DNA of 64,000 bases from Xanthobacter tagetidis (GTDB lineage: Bacteria > Pseudomonadota > Alphaproteobacteria > Rhizobiales > Xanthobacteraceae). Below, piece after piece: positions 36,776 to 45,639 of the stretch; the stretch's first letter is position 1; every line of letters begins with the position of its first letter. A model generated the notes under the pieces. The model did no database searches and had not been told where the DNA came from. It was given only the letters and a program-made list of their open reading frames with translations. The stretch lies in NCBI RefSeq assembly GCF_003667445.1, contig NZ_RCTF01000011.1, positions 1 to 64,000 on the forward strand. Direction: 5' to 3'. The position numbers and the translations under genes were made by a program.

Positions 36776-37180
36776 TTAGGGCATGCTGGCCGGCAGCGCC
36801 GAGACGTGCGCCGCCACCACGCGCCAGCCCTCGGCGAACCGGACCCAGGTCTGCTGCTGGCGGCCGATGCGCCCGCCGTCGCTCTCGCGCCGGAACATGG
36901 TGGAGGCCACGGCGAAGTCGCGGCCGAAAGTGGTGATGACGGTCCGCTCCAGCGTCCGGGCGATCCCCGCGGGGCTGCGCCCCTTGCGGAAGGCGCGGAT
37001 CTCCTCGATGCCGTAGAGGTTCTCCCCGCCGCCGTAGCGGATGGTGCGGGGGTCGGCCCGGAAGAAGCCGTCGAGCGCCTCCACGTCGTTGGCGGCGAGC
37101 GCCGCCTCATAGCCGGCGAAGGCCGCCTCGACCTCGGCCTTCACCTCGGGAATGTCGATCTCCACATCGCTCTCCTTCAC
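36776..37180 (-). CDS. HpxZ/AtzH-like (DUF3225, SnoaL-fold) protein
   Basis: The 134-aa protein has the NTF2/SnoaL-like fold: EAAFAGYEAALAANDVEALDGFF, then the signature IRYGGGENLYGIEEIRAFRKGR, then GRIGRQQQTWVRFAEGWRVVAAHVS. Relatives are HpxZ of the Klebsiella purine/oxalurate locus and AtzH of the cyanuric-acid pathway, where AtzH handles the 1,3-dicarboxyurea product of AtzE. The GTG start overlaps the amidase stop as GTGA. Function here is inferred from the AtzG-AtzE neighbours. Confidence 0.85.
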   Translation of the reverse strand: MKESDVEIDIPEVKAEVEAAFAGYEAALAANDVEALDGFFRADPRTIRYGGGENLYGIEEIRAFRKGRSPAGIARTLERTVITTFGRDFAVASTMFRRESDGGRIGRQQQTWVRFAEGWRVVAAHVSALPASMP

Positions 37181-38592
37181 AGCGCGGCCACCCTTGCGTC
37201 GGCCGCGCCCGCATCCTGAAGCGCCTTGGCGACGCGCAAGGCAAGGTCCTCCCGCCAAGGCGGGGCGATCACCTGAACGCCCAGCGGCAGCCCATGGTCG
37301 ATCCAGACCGGGACGGCCGCCACCGGCAGGCCGATGAACGAGATCGGCTGGGTGTAGAGCCCCATGTTCGGGCGCACCAGCAGCGTCTCGCCGTCGAGCA
37401 CGAAGGTCTTCTGTCCGATCTTCGGCGCCCGGCAGGGCGTCGCCGGGGCAAGGATGACGTCGCAGGTGGCGAACAGCGCCAGCATCTCCTCCCGGAAGCG
37501 GCGGCGGAAGCGCTGGGCGGCATCGACCCAGGCGGCGGGAATGGCGAGGCCCGCCAGCAGCCGGTCGCGCACCGCCGGGTCGAAGTCGCCGGGGCGCTCC
37601 GCGAGCCGGCGCAAATGGAGGCTCGCCCCCTCGGCTGCCGTGGTGACGTAGGCCGCAGCCCGCGCGCGGGCCGCGTCGGGCACCTCGATCCGGCGGGTGA
37701 CGCCCAGCGCTGCCGCCGCCTTGTCCACGGCAGCGAAGGCTTCGGGCAGGCCGCGCGTGCGGAAATAGCCGTCCGCCACCGCGATCCTCAGGTCGCCGAT
37801 GCCGGCGCCGAGCGTGTCCGCCACCGGCTCCGCCGGCCGCGGCGCCTGCATCGGATCGTCCGGGTCGGCGGCCTGCATGGCATCGTAGGCGCGCGCGAGG
37901 TCCTCCACCGTGCGGGCGAACGGGCCGAGATGGTCGAAGCTCGACACGAACGGGAAGCTCCCCGCCCGCGACAGGCGCCCATAGGTGGGCTTCAGCCCGA
38001 ACGTGCCGCACAGCGCCGAGGGCACGCGGATCGAGCCGTTGGTGTCGGAGCCGAGCGCGAGCGGCACGAGGCCCGCCGCCACCGCCGCGCCCGAGCCTCC
38101 GGAGGAACCGCCGGACATATGGTCGAGCGCGTGCGGGTTGCGCGAGGCGCCGTCGTGGAGGTTCTCGCCGGTGAAGTCATAGGCGTATTCGCCCATGTTC
38201 AGCCCGCCGACCAGAACCGCCCCCTGCGCCTCCAGGAGGCGGATCAGCGTGCCGTCCGCCCCGGCCGGCGCGCGGTCGCGGTTGATCTTCGATCCGGCGC
38301 GGGTCGGCAGACCCTTGATGTCGAACAGGTTCTTCACTGCGAACGGCACGCCCGCCAGCGCGCCGAGCGCCTCCCCCTTCGCCCGGCGGGCATCGAGCAC
38401 ATCCGCCGTGGCGCGGGCGCGGGCCGCTGTCACGTCGGTGAAGGCATTCACGGCGCCATCGAGCGCGGCGATGCGGGCGAGGCAGGCCTCGACGACGGCG
38501 CGCGCGGTCACGGCGCCGGAATTCACCGCCGCGGCAATCGTCGCGGCATTGGCGGTGGCGAGGTCGAAGGGCGCGCTCACAGCTTCGCTCAT
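37177..38592 (-). CDS. AtzE/HpxY-family amidohydrolase (amidase-signature enzyme)
   Basis: The 471-aa product has the Ser-cisSer-Lys triad of amidase-signature enzymes: the lysine in GVPFAVKNLFDIKG (about residue 85), the cis-serine in MSGGSSGGSGAAVAAG and the nucleophile in GSDTNGSIRVPSALCG. The closest layout I recognise is AtzE (1-carboxybiuret hydrolase) and HpxY. The protein should work as a complex with the small AtzG-like subunit encoded immediately upstream, whose stop overlaps this ATG. Substrate is probably a small ureide or N-carboxylated amide taken up by the co-transcribed transporter. Confidence 0.88.
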   Translation of the reverse strand: MSEAVSAPFDLATANAATIAAAVNSGAVTARAVVEACLARIAALDGAVNAFTDVTAARARATADVLDARRAKGEALGALAGVPFAVKNLFDIKGLPTRAGSKINRDRAPAGADGTLIRLLEAQGAVLVGGLNMGEYAYDFTGENLHDGASRNPHALDHMSGGSSGGSGAAVAAGLVPLALGSDTNGSIRVPSALCGTFGLKPTYGRLSRAGSFPFVSSFDHLGPFARTVEDLARAYDAMQAADPDDPMQAPRPAEPVADTLGAGIGDLRIAVADGYFRTRGLPEAFAAVDKAAAALGVTRRIEVPDAARARAAAYVTTAAEGASLHLRRLAERPGDFDPAVRDRLLAGLAIPAAWVDAAQRFRRRFREEMLALFATCDVILAPATPCRAPKIGQKTFVLDGETLLVRPNMGLYTQPISFIGLPVAAVPVWIDHGLPLGVQVIAPPWREDLALRVAKALQDAGAADARVAAL

Positions 38593-38810
38593 GGCCGGTA
38601 GACCGGCGCCGGCTCGGCGGCGTCGCCGAGGTCGAGGGAATACACGAGGTGCGCCGCATCGGCGATGGCGCGCAGGTGCATCAGCGCGTCGGCGCGCCAG
38701 TGCGGTTCCGGCGCGATGCCGTGAGCGGCGAGCGCGCCGTCGAGCATCTGCGCCAGCGCCGCGTCGGTTGCCTTGGGCAAAGGCATGTCCTCGGACAGAT
38801 CGATGGTCAT
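38589..38810 (-). CDS. AtzG/HpxX-like small subunit (DUF4089)
   Basis: The 73-aa helical protein contains LAQMLDGALAAHGIAPEP and ends SLDLGDAAEPAPVYRP. The latter matches the C-terminal extension that AtzG uses to insert near the AtzE active site. The known role is assembly and stabilisation of the amidase. It overlaps the amidase gene by 4 bp and begins 7 bp after the ATPase gene. Confidence 0.85.
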   Translation of the reverse strand: MTIDLSEDMPLPKATDAALAQMLDGALAAHGIAPEPHWRADALMHLRAIADAAHLVYSLDLGDAAEPAPVYRP

Positions 38811-38817
38811 GGCGGCC

Positions 38818-40635
38818 TCACACCGGGGGATGGGGAATGGCTGAGATCAGCTCCCGTGTATAGGCGGCCTTCGGGCTTTCGAGAATCTCCTGCGCCCCGC
38901 CCTCCTCGACGATCCGCCCCTGGCGCATGACGATGACGCGGTCGCACAGCAGCCCCACCACGTGCAGATCGTGGGAGACGAAGAGATAGCTCATGCCCAG
39001 CGTGTGCTTGAGCTCGTCGAGCAGGTTCAGCACCACCGCCTGCACCGACACGTCGAGCGCCGCCGTGGGCTCGTCGAGGATCACGAGGTCGGGCCGGAGC
39101 GCGATGGCGCGGGCGATGCCGATGCGCGCCTTCTGGCCGCCGGAGAGCTGGTGCGGGAAGCGGTCCAGCAGGTTCAGCGGCAGGCCGGCCATGCGCGCGA
39201 GCTGCTCCACCTCCTCCCGCAGCTTCGCCCCGCCGCCGACCTTGCCCATGCGGATCAGCGGATCGGCGATGGCGCGGGCGGCGGTGTAGCGCGGGTTGAG
39301 GCTCTCGGTCGGGTCCTGGAACACCATCTGGATGCGCCGGCGCATGGGATGGCCGGCGAAGTCCCTGGCGGGAATGGCCGAGATGTCCTCGCCGGCGAAC
39401 GTGATCTTCCCGGCGGTGGGATCGAGCAGGCGCATCACCATGGACGAGGTGGTGGACTTGCCGCAGCCCGATTCGCCCACGAGGCCGACGCTCTCGCCGC
39501 GCCGGATCTCGAACGAGATGCCGTCCACCGCGCGGAAGATCGCGTCCTCTTCCGGCACGGCCTTGCCCTTGAGGCGGGCGATGAGACCGGAGGGCGCGCC
39601 CTGCCGGGGATATTCCTTGAGCAGGTTCTCGACCTTGAGGAGCGGCTCGGTCACCGCGGCGGCGGCGCTGGGCGCGCTCCCCGCTCCCCTTGCGGGAGAG
39701 GGGCTGGGGGTGAGGGGTTCCGCCGATGGAGCGGGGAGCGGCGCTGCCGCCGAACCCGGCTCGTCCTCCGGCAGCAGGTCCTTCAGCGTGATCCCCGGGC
39801 GCGGCGTCGCCCGCATGAGCTTCTTGGTGTAGGGGTGCTGCGGATCGCGGAAGATGCGCTCGGCGGGGGCGGTCTCCACCACCTTGCCCTTCTCCATCAC
39901 CATCACCGTGTCGCAATAGGCGGCGGCAAGGCCGAGGTCGTGGGTGATGAGGATGGTGGACATGCCGCGCGCGCGGGTGAGTTCGGTGACGAGGTCCATC
40001 ACCGCCTTCTGCGTCGTCACGTCGAGGCCGGTGGTGGGCTCGTCGGCGATCATCAGCTGCGGCCGGCAGGCGAGCGCCAGCGCGATGACGATGCGCTGGC
40101 ACATGCCGCCCGACAGCTCGAACGGATAGGCATGGTAGCGCTCCTGCGGCCGGGCGATGCGCACCTGCTCCAGGATCTCGATCACCTTGGCCTTCACGTT
40201 GGAGCGGTCCGCCTGGACGTGCTGGAGCAGCACGTCGGCGATCTGGTGCCCCACCTTGCGGATCGGGTTCAGTGCCGCCCGCGGGTTCTGGAAGATCATG
40301 GACATCTCGCGCCCGCGCAGATCGCGCATGGCGCTTTCCGGCGCGTGGGCCACATCGAGCCCCGAGAAGGTGATGGAACCCTCCGCGATCCGCCCGGCGC
40401 GGTCGAGGATGCGCATCACCGTGTAGGAGGTGACGGACTTGCCCGACCCGCTCTCGCCGACGATGCCCAGGGTTTCGCCCTTGGCGAGCGTCAGGTTCAC
40501 CTTCTCCACCGCCGTGACGATGCCGCGGCGGGTGAGGAACTCGACCGTCAGGTCCCGGACCTCCAGGAGCGGCCCGCCGGCCACCTCGCGGACGGGGGCG
40601 GACAAGGCGGCGGACAGATCGGCGACGCCGTGCAT
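38818..40635 (-). CDS. Fused dipeptide/nickel-type ABC transporter ATPase (DppD-DppF-like)
   Basis: One 605-aa polypeptide carries both ATPases of an oligopeptide-type importer. The first domain (about 23-285) has Walker A GESGSGKS (60-67), signature LSGGM and Walker B LMIADEP. The second (about 330-605) has GESGCGKST near residue 387, LSGGQ and LVILDEP. Each ends with the family extension (HPYTKKLM and AAYTRELI). The linker (about 286-330) contains sequence from a dispersed palindromic repeat. The start at 40635 has GGAGG five bases upstream. An ATG at 40647, overlapping the permease stop, is an alternative. Confidence 0.9.
   Translation of the reverse strand: MHGVADLSAALSAPVREVAGGPLLEVRDLTVEFLTRRGIVTAVEKVNLTLAKGETLGIVGESGSGKSVTSYTVMRILDRAGRIAEGSITFSGLDVAHAPESAMRDLRGREMSMIFQNPRAALNPIRKVGHQIADVLLQHVQADRSNVKAKVIEILEQVRIARPQERYHAYPFELSGGMCQRIVIALALACRPQLMIADEPTTGLDVTTQKAVMDLVTELTRARGMSTILITHDLGLAAAYCDTVMVMEKGKVVETAPAERIFRDPQHPYTKKLMRATPRPGITLKDLLPEDEPGSAAAPLPAPSAEPLTPSPSPARGAGSAPSAAAAVTEPLLKVENLLKEYPRQGAPSGLIARLKGKAVPEEDAIFRAVDGISFEIRRGESVGLVGESGCGKSTTSSMVMRLLDPTAGKITFAGEDISAIPARDFAGHPMRRRIQMVFQDPTESLNPRYTAARAIADPLIRMGKVGGGAKLREEVEQLARMAGLPLNLLDRFPHQLSGGQKARIGIARAIALRPDLVILDEPTAALDVSVQAVVLNLLDELKHTLGMSYLFVSHDLHVVGLLCDRVIVMRQGRIVEEGGAQEILESPKAAYTRELISAIPHPPV
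39678..39718. repeat. Palindromic repeat inserted inside the ATPase coding region
   Basis: Arms CTCCC (39684-39688) and GGGAG (39694-39698) with the characteristic GGGGCTGGGGGTGAGGGG tail match the intergenic repeat family. In the gene it is read in frame as [14 protein letters not shown] in the linker between the two ATPase domains. It appears tolerated because it falls in an unstructured spacer. Confidence 0.75.
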
Positions 40636-40646
40636 TTGCCCCTCCA

Positions 40647-41531
40647 TCAGGTGCGGCGCTGGGGATCGACGATGTCGCGCAGACCGTCCCCCAGCAGGTT
40701 GAAGCAGAACACGGCGAACATCAGCGCGAGGCCCGGGAACAGCGCGATCCACCATTCGCCGGAGACGATATAGGCCGCGCCCTCGGCCACCATGATCCCC
40801 CATTCCGGCGTCGGCGGGCGCACGCCGAGGCCGATGAAGGAGAGGCCCGCCGCATTGAGGATCGCGTAGCCCATGGTGAGCGACATCTGCACCATCATGA
40901 TGGGCATGATGTTGGGCAGGATGGTCGTCAGCAGGATGCGCCATTCCGAATTGCCGGTGAGGCGCGCCGCCTGGACGTATCCCGCCTGCCGGCGGATCGC
41001 CGCCTCGGCGCGGGCGACGCGGACATAGAGCGGGAAGTTGATGATGGCGGTGGCGATGACGATGTTGGTCACCGAATTGCCCAGCGCCGCGACGATGCCC
41101 ATGGCCAGCACGAACAGCGGAAACGCCATGATGGTGTCGGAGATGCGCCCGACGATGCGGTCGGTCCAGCCGCCGAAGAAGCCCGACGCGATGCCGGCGA
41201 TGCCCCCCGCGGCGAACACCAGCGCCACCGAGAACACCGCGATGGCGAGGTCGAGCCGCGTCGCCACCACGACGCGGGAGAAGATGTCGCGGCCGAGATT
41301 GTCGGTGCCGAACCAGTGGGCGCCGGACGGCGGCTGGAGCGCGGACTGGGTGTTGGAGGCGAGCGGATCGTAGGGCACCACATAGGGCCCGATCAGCGCC
41401 GCGACCAGCAGCACCAGGAACATGCCGAAGGCGACGCCGGTGACCGGATTGTCCGAGATCACGTAGCGGGCGTGCTTGAGGGTCGCGGCCAGGCCGCTGT
41501 GGGGAGCGTCTTCGACGGTGGCGATGGTCAT
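40647..41531 (-). CDS. ABC transporter permease, DppC/NikC-like
   Basis: The 294-aa inner-membrane permease has an N-terminal cytoplasmic segment and six hydrophobic helices. It contains HWFGTDNLGRDIFSRV (about 70-85), typical of the DppC side, and the EAA-loop equivalent GYVQAARLTGNSEWRIL near residue 195. The C-terminus NLLGDGLRDIVDPQRRT is diagnostic. It pairs with the DppB-like permease whose stop overlaps this ATG. Confidence 0.92.
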   Translation of the reverse strand: MTIATVEDAPHSGLAATLKHARYVISDNPVTGVAFGMFLVLLVAALIGPYVVPYDPLASNTQSALQPPSGAHWFGTDNLGRDIFSRVVVATRLDLAIAVFSVALVFAAGGIAGIASGFFGGWTDRIVGRISDTIMAFPLFVLAMGIVAALGNSVTNIVIATAIINFPLYVRVARAEAAIRRQAGYVQAARLTGNSEWRILLTTILPNIMPIMMVQMSLTMGYAILNAAGLSFIGLGVRPPTPEWGIMVAEGAAYIVSGEWWIALFPGLALMFAVFCFNLLGDGLRDIVDPQRRT

Positions 41532-42541
41532 GCTTCGCTCCGCGCGCGGGGGTCGATGATGCCGTAGGTGATGTCGATGATGAGGTTCAGCGCCACGTAG
41601 AGCACCGCCATGGCGAGCACGAAGCCCTGCACCGGCGCATAGTCCGAGGTGATGAGCGCCTCGACCGCATAGGAGCCGATGCCGGGCCAGGCAAACACCT
41701 TCTCCACCAGCACGTTGGCGCCGAGCAGGAAGGAGAACACCATGCCGAGCGTGGTGATGACCGGCAGCATGGCATTCCGAAAGGCGTAGGTGAGGATGAC
41801 CGTATAGTCCGTCAGCCCCGCCGCCCGCGCGGTGCGCACGAACTCGGAGGACAGCACCGCCAGCATGGAGGCGCGCGTCATGCGGGCGATCGGCGCCAGC
41901 GCGAAGATGGCGAGCGTGATGGACGGCACCGCGAGTTGCGCCAGCGCGGCGCGGAAGGTCTCGAACTCGCCCGTCAGCAGGCTGTCGATGAGATAGAAGC
42001 CGGTGATGGTGGGCGGGGCGGAGAAGAACACGTCGAGCCGCCCGAGCGGCGCCGGCGCCCAGCCGAGCTTGAAGTAGAACACATAGACCAGGAGGAGGCC
42101 GGTGAAGAACACCGGCAGGGACACGCCGGCGGTCGTTATGAGCCGGCACGCATGGTCCACCCACGAGCCCTGCCTGACCGCCGCCATGATGCCGAACGGC
42201 ACGGCGATGGCGAGCGCCAGGATCAGGCCGCAGAGCGTCAGCTCGGCGGAGGCGGGCAGCCGGGAGGCGATCTCCTGCGCCACCGGCTGGCCGGTGGAGA
42301 GCGAGGTGCCGAGGTCGCCCTTGGCGAGCGCCGTCACATAGTCCGCGAACTGCACCGGCAGCGGCTGGTCGAGGCCGAGCTTCGCCCGGATCTCGGCGAT
42401 CGCCTGCGGCGTCGCGGCCGGCCCGGCGAAATAGGCCGCCGCATCGCCGGGCAGCACCCGCGTCAGCATGAAGGTGACGATGACGACGCCGATCAGGCTC
42501 GGCACGGCTGTGGCGAGACGGCTGGCGATGAGCTTCAGCAT
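41528..42541 (-). CDS. ABC transporter permease, DppB/NikB-like
   Basis: The 337-aa permease starts MLKLIASRLATAVPSLIGVVIVTF, the standard DppB N-terminus with the LPGD motif at about residue 32, LGLDQPLPVQF, and the EAA-loop EFVRTARAAGLTDYTVI. It ends IDITYGIIDPRARSE. I set the start at 42541 after GAGGAGAGGG. The longer reading adds 18 unrelated residues. It lies 356 bp downstream of the binding-protein gene, and that gap is filled with palindromic repeats. Confidence 0.92.
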   Translation of the reverse strand: MLKLIASRLATAVPSLIGVVIVTFMLTRVLPGDAAAYFAGPAATPQAIAEIRAKLGLDQPLPVQFADYVTALAKGDLGTSLSTGQPVAQEIASRLPASAELTLCGLILALAIAVPFGIMAAVRQGSWVDHACRLITTAGVSLPVFFTGLLLVYVFYFKLGWAPAPLGRLDVFFSAPPTITGFYLIDSLLTGEFETFRAALAQLAVPSITLAIFALAPIARMTRASMLAVLSSEFVRTARAAGLTDYTVILTYAFRNAMLPVITTLGMVFSFLLGANVLVEKVFAWPGIGSYAVEALITSDYAPVQGFVLAMAVLYVALNLIIDITYGIIDPRARSEA

Positions 42542-42651
42542 GGCCCTCTCCTCGTGTGGTGCGAAGGGGGCGCGGCGCCCCCTCGTCGAGACCATGCGGC
42601 GCTAAGGGCCGCGGTGCCTCTTCCCATCGTCCTTGCCCTTGCCGCGTCGTG

Positions 42652-42853
42652 CTCCGGCTTGACCGGAGCACCCCATCGGCTGCGTCCCCATCGGTCCTCC
42701 GGTCAAGCCGGAGGGCGTCTGTGGGAAGCGGCGGGACGCACCCTCTCCCCGCCGGGGAGAGGATGGGGGTCAGGGGAAGAGTGTCACCGGCACAGCCCCC
42801 TCCCCTCCGGATCGAGAAAGGGGTGGCACCGGCGCCCCCACCGGCGCCACCCC
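42652..42853. repeat. Intercistronic palindromic repeats between binding protein and permease genes
   Basis: This 355-bp gap (42542-42897) holds several palindromes. A perfect 17-bp inverted pair CTCCGGCTTGACCGGAG (42652-42668) and CTCCGGTCAAGCCGGAG (42697-42713) belongs to the CCGGCTTGACCGG-type rhizobial repeat. A GGGGAGAGG hairpin lies at 42742-42762. A hairpin with arms GGGGTGGC (42820-42827) and GCCACCCC (42846-42853) lies 45 bp after the binding-protein stop. Such elements between cistrons often stabilise the upstream message, which would keep the binding protein more abundant than the permeases. Confidence 0.8.
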
Positions 42854-42897
42854 TCCCGCACGCGCCCTGCGTGGCGCGACCTTGGGATCGCGCCGCC

Positions 42898-44520
42898 TCA
42901 GGACTTGGCGAAGGCGCGATAGTCCAGCCGGCGGTGGAACCAGTATTCGTAGCCGGTGACGTTCTTCTGCATCGCGACGTTGACGTAGGGCTGGTAGAGC
43001 GGCACCCGCGGCACATCGGCGAAGGCGAGGTCCACCATGCCCTTGACGCCCGCGTCATAGGCGCCCTTGTCGCCCACCGCAGCCGACTGGCGGGCGGCGT
43101 CGATGAAGGCGTCCATGGCCTTGGACTGATAGCTCATGGTGTTGAAGATGGCGTTGTTGCCATGATAGCACCAGAAGAAGAAGTATTCGGGATAGTCGAG
43201 CCAGCCCGAAAACACGTTGGTGTAGAGCGGCAGCGTCTTCTTCGTCAGCTCGCCGCGCCAGTTGGCGCCGGGAATCTTGTTGATGGTGGTCTTGACGCCG
43301 ATCTGCGCCAGGGTCTCCTGCAGCAGCACGCAGATCGGCTCGTTGACGCCGGCAAAGCCCAGGTCGAACGAGATCGTGGACTCGAACCCGTCCGGATAGC
43401 CGGCCTCGGTGAGCAGCGCCTTGGCCTTGGCAAGGTCGGTGTTGAACTTGGTGGGCTGCGGCCAGGCCACCTTGGTCTGATAGTCCGCCGGCGCGCCGAA
43501 CATGGGCTTGGCGAGGCCGAACAGCACCGCGTCCATGATCTTCTGGTAGGGGATGGCGTAGGCCACCGCCTCGCGCACCTTCGGGTTGTCGAACGGCGGC
43601 TTGGTGACGTTCATGCCGATATATTGCAGGCCGTTCGAATAGGGCACGGACGTGATGTTCAGCTTGCCGGCCTGCTTCAGCTCCACGAAGTCCTTGTTGG
43701 GCAGGTCGTAGGAGATGTCCGCGTCGCCGCGCTCCAGGAGCGCCCGGCGGTTGCCGGCGGAGGGCACCATGCGCCAGATCACGCGCTTGATCTTGGGCAG
43801 CGGCCCGCCCTTCCAGTCGTCGAAGCGCTCATAGACCACCTCGGTGCCGGAGGTCCACTTGGTGACCTTGTAGGCGCCCGAGCCGGCGGTGTTCTGCTTG
43901 GTGTATTCGAGGCCCCAGGGGTCCTTCTCCGTGGCGTTCTTCTTCACCAGCTCGGAATTCACCACGCACGGCACGATCACCGCGAGATCGGGGATGGTGA
44001 GGCGGTCCTTGCGGATGAAGTCGATGCGCACCGTGTGGTCGTCCACCACCACGAACTGCTCCGGCTTCTCGAGCGAGCCGGCCTTCATCTGGAAAGTGGG
44101 GAAGCCGCCCACCGAGACCGCGCGGTCGAGCGACCACTTGACGTCCTTGGCGGTGACCGGCGTGCCGTCCTGGAAGGTGGCGTTCTTCTTCAGCTTGAAG
44201 GTCGCCGACATGTCGCCGATGCTCATGTCCTCGGCGAGCTCGCCCTTGAGCTTGTCGCGGTCGTAGTAGCGGACCCCGTCCTTCTCGGTCATCTCGTGGG
44301 TGATGAGGCGGTCGTAGCAGTTCCAGCTCACCTCGTAGCCGGGCACGTTGGTGCCCACGCCCATGATGTCGAGATTGTTCGGGCCGCTCTCGGAGACGAT
44401 CAGCAGCGTCTCGTTCCGCGCCTGCGCCTTTGCGGGAGAGAAGACGGCGGGGGCGGCGACGCCCGTGCCGGTGGCAACGGCCGTGGCGGAGGCGGATTTC
44501 ATAAACTCGCGGCGGTTCAT
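42898..44520 (-). CDS. ABC transporter substrate-binding protein, DppA/OppA family
   Basis: The 540-aa family 5 periplasmic binding protein has a Tat-type leader (NRREFMKSASATAVATG, cleavage near AKAQA), LAEDMSIGDMSATFKLKKNATFQDGTPVTAKDVKWSLDRA across residues about 95-135, and the closing PLYQPYVNVAMQKNVTGYEY. It would deliver a small amide or ureide to the linked permeases. The start at 44520 gives the normal leader. The longer reading lacks it. It is the promoter-proximal gene of the operon that continues through the permeases, ATPase, AtzG/AtzE, HpxZ and GntR. Confidence 0.92.
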   Translation of the reverse strand: MNRREFMKSASATAVATGTGVAAPAVFSPAKAQARNETLLIVSESGPNNLDIMGVGTNVPGYEVSWNCYDRLITHEMTEKDGVRYYDRDKLKGELAEDMSIGDMSATFKLKKNATFQDGTPVTAKDVKWSLDRAVSVGGFPTFQMKAGSLEKPEQFVVVDDHTVRIDFIRKDRLTIPDLAVIVPCVVNSELVKKNATEKDPWGLEYTKQNTAGSGAYKVTKWTSGTEVVYERFDDWKGGPLPKIKRVIWRMVPSAGNRRALLERGDADISYDLPNKDFVELKQAGKLNITSVPYSNGLQYIGMNVTKPPFDNPKVREAVAYAIPYQKIMDAVLFGLAKPMFGAPADYQTKVAWPQPTKFNTDLAKAKALLTEAGYPDGFESTISFDLGFAGVNEPICVLLQETLAQIGVKTTINKIPGANWRGELTKKTLPLYTNVFSGWLDYPEYFFFWCYHGNNAIFNTMSYQSKAMDAFIDAARQSAAVGDKGAYDAGVKGMVDLAFADVPRVPLYQPYVNVAMQKNVTGYEYWFHRRLDYRAFAKS

Positions 44521-44586
44521 GTGGCGATGTCCCCTCGATGGCAATGGCATGCGAAACTCGCCATCCTCATTCAAGGGTCGTGCCAG

Positions 44587-44711
44587 TTGTATGCAATTAT
44601 CTACAACAAATTGATTTAACAGTATTTTTAATCGGATAGAGCCGTTCGATCCGGTCGCCGGAACTCATTTGATGATTATTTTTTAATCGAAATCGACGCA
44701 TTGCATACAAT
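44587..44711. promoter_or_regulatory. Paired GntR-type operators upstream of the amide-uptake operon
   Basis: TTGTATGCAAT (44587-44597) and its exact reverse complement ATTGCATACAA (44700-44710) flank an AT-rich 102-bp stretch between the binding-protein gene and pssA. Each half-site fits the palindromic TTGYATRCAA form bound by FCD-type GntR regulators. The operon's own GntR (36013-36723) is the likely ligand. The spacing could permit looping or separate control of two promoters. Confidence 0.6.
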
Positions 44712-44766
44712 AATCGCTCGCAGGATAGGCGCAGGCCCCGCGAAGGGGCGGACGCGGCGTGGGCCT

Positions 44767-45636
44767 TCAATCGGTGCGGGAGTGGGGCTCGGCGGCCGAA
44801 GGCATGGGAGAGACGCCGCCGGCGATGGCACCCTCCGCCTTCTCGGCACGGTGGGCGGCCATCAGCCGCCGATAGCGCAGGGCAGAGACCGGCAGCAGGG
44901 CCAGATAGATCATCGAGCAGGTGGCGAGCACTGCCCAGGGATAGCTCGCCAGCAGCGCGAAATAGAGCGCCACAAGAACGAACAGCGGCAGCACCATGTC
45001 GCGCCGCACCCGGCTGCCCAGAGTCTTGCCGGACCAGGCCGGCACGGTGGAGATCATCAGGAAGCCGATGGCGAGGCAATAGACCAGCGCCACCGGGGCG
45101 CTCCAGGCCCCATGGGGAGCGCCGAGCAGCTCCAGATAGACCGGCAGCAGCACGGTGATGGCGCCCGCCGGCGCCGGGATACCGGTGAAGAAGTCGCCCG
45201 CGAACGCCGGCCGTTCGGGATCGTCCAGCATCACGTTGAAGCGCGCGAGCCGCAGCGCGGCGCAGATGGCATAGGTGAGCGCGGCGATCCAGCCGAAGGA
45301 GCCGGCCTCGTTGAGCCCCCAGAAATAGAGCATCAGCGCCGGCACGCAGCCGAAATTGACGAAGTCGGCCAGGCTGTCCAGCTCGGCGCCGAACTTCGAG
45401 GTGCCCTTGAGCGCGCGGGCGAGGCGCCCGTCGATGCCGTCCAGCAGGGCCGCGAACACGATGGCGGCCAGCGCCAGTTCGATCCGCTCCTCGATGGCGA
45501 GCCGCACCGCCGTGAGGCCAGAGCACAGTGCCAGCAAAGTCACCAGGTTCGGGATCAGCACCCGCACCGGAATGCGCCCCAGCCGGCCGAACCGGGTGCG
45601 ACCCTCGGGATCGAACGGGGGAAAGGGCGTCTGCAT
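44767..45636 (-). CDS. pssA: CDP-diacylglycerol-serine O-phosphatidyltransferase
   Basis: The enzyme makes phosphatidylserine from CDP-diacylglycerol and serine in the inner membrane. The 289-aa product has the CDP-alcohol phosphotransferase motif: Asp69-Gly70, Ala73-Arg74, Gly83, Asp87 and Asp91. About eight hydrophobic helices follow, with a non-conserved charged C-terminus. It starts 3 bp after psd, so the two steps of phosphatidylethanolamine synthesis are co-expressed. Confidence 0.95.
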   Translation of the reverse strand: MQTPFPPFDPEGRTRFGRLGRIPVRVLIPNLVTLLALCSGLTAVRLAIEERIELALAAIVFAALLDGIDGRLARALKGTSKFGAELDSLADFVNFGCVPALMLYFWGLNEAGSFGWIAALTYAICAALRLARFNVMLDDPERPAFAGDFFTGIPAPAGAITVLLPVYLELLGAPHGAWSAPVALVYCLAIGFLMISTVPAWSGKTLGSRVRRDMVLPLFVLVALYFALLASYPWAVLATCSMIYLALLPVSALRYRRLMAAHRAEKAEGAIAGGVSPMPSAAEPHSRTD

Positions 45637-45639
45637 GGC

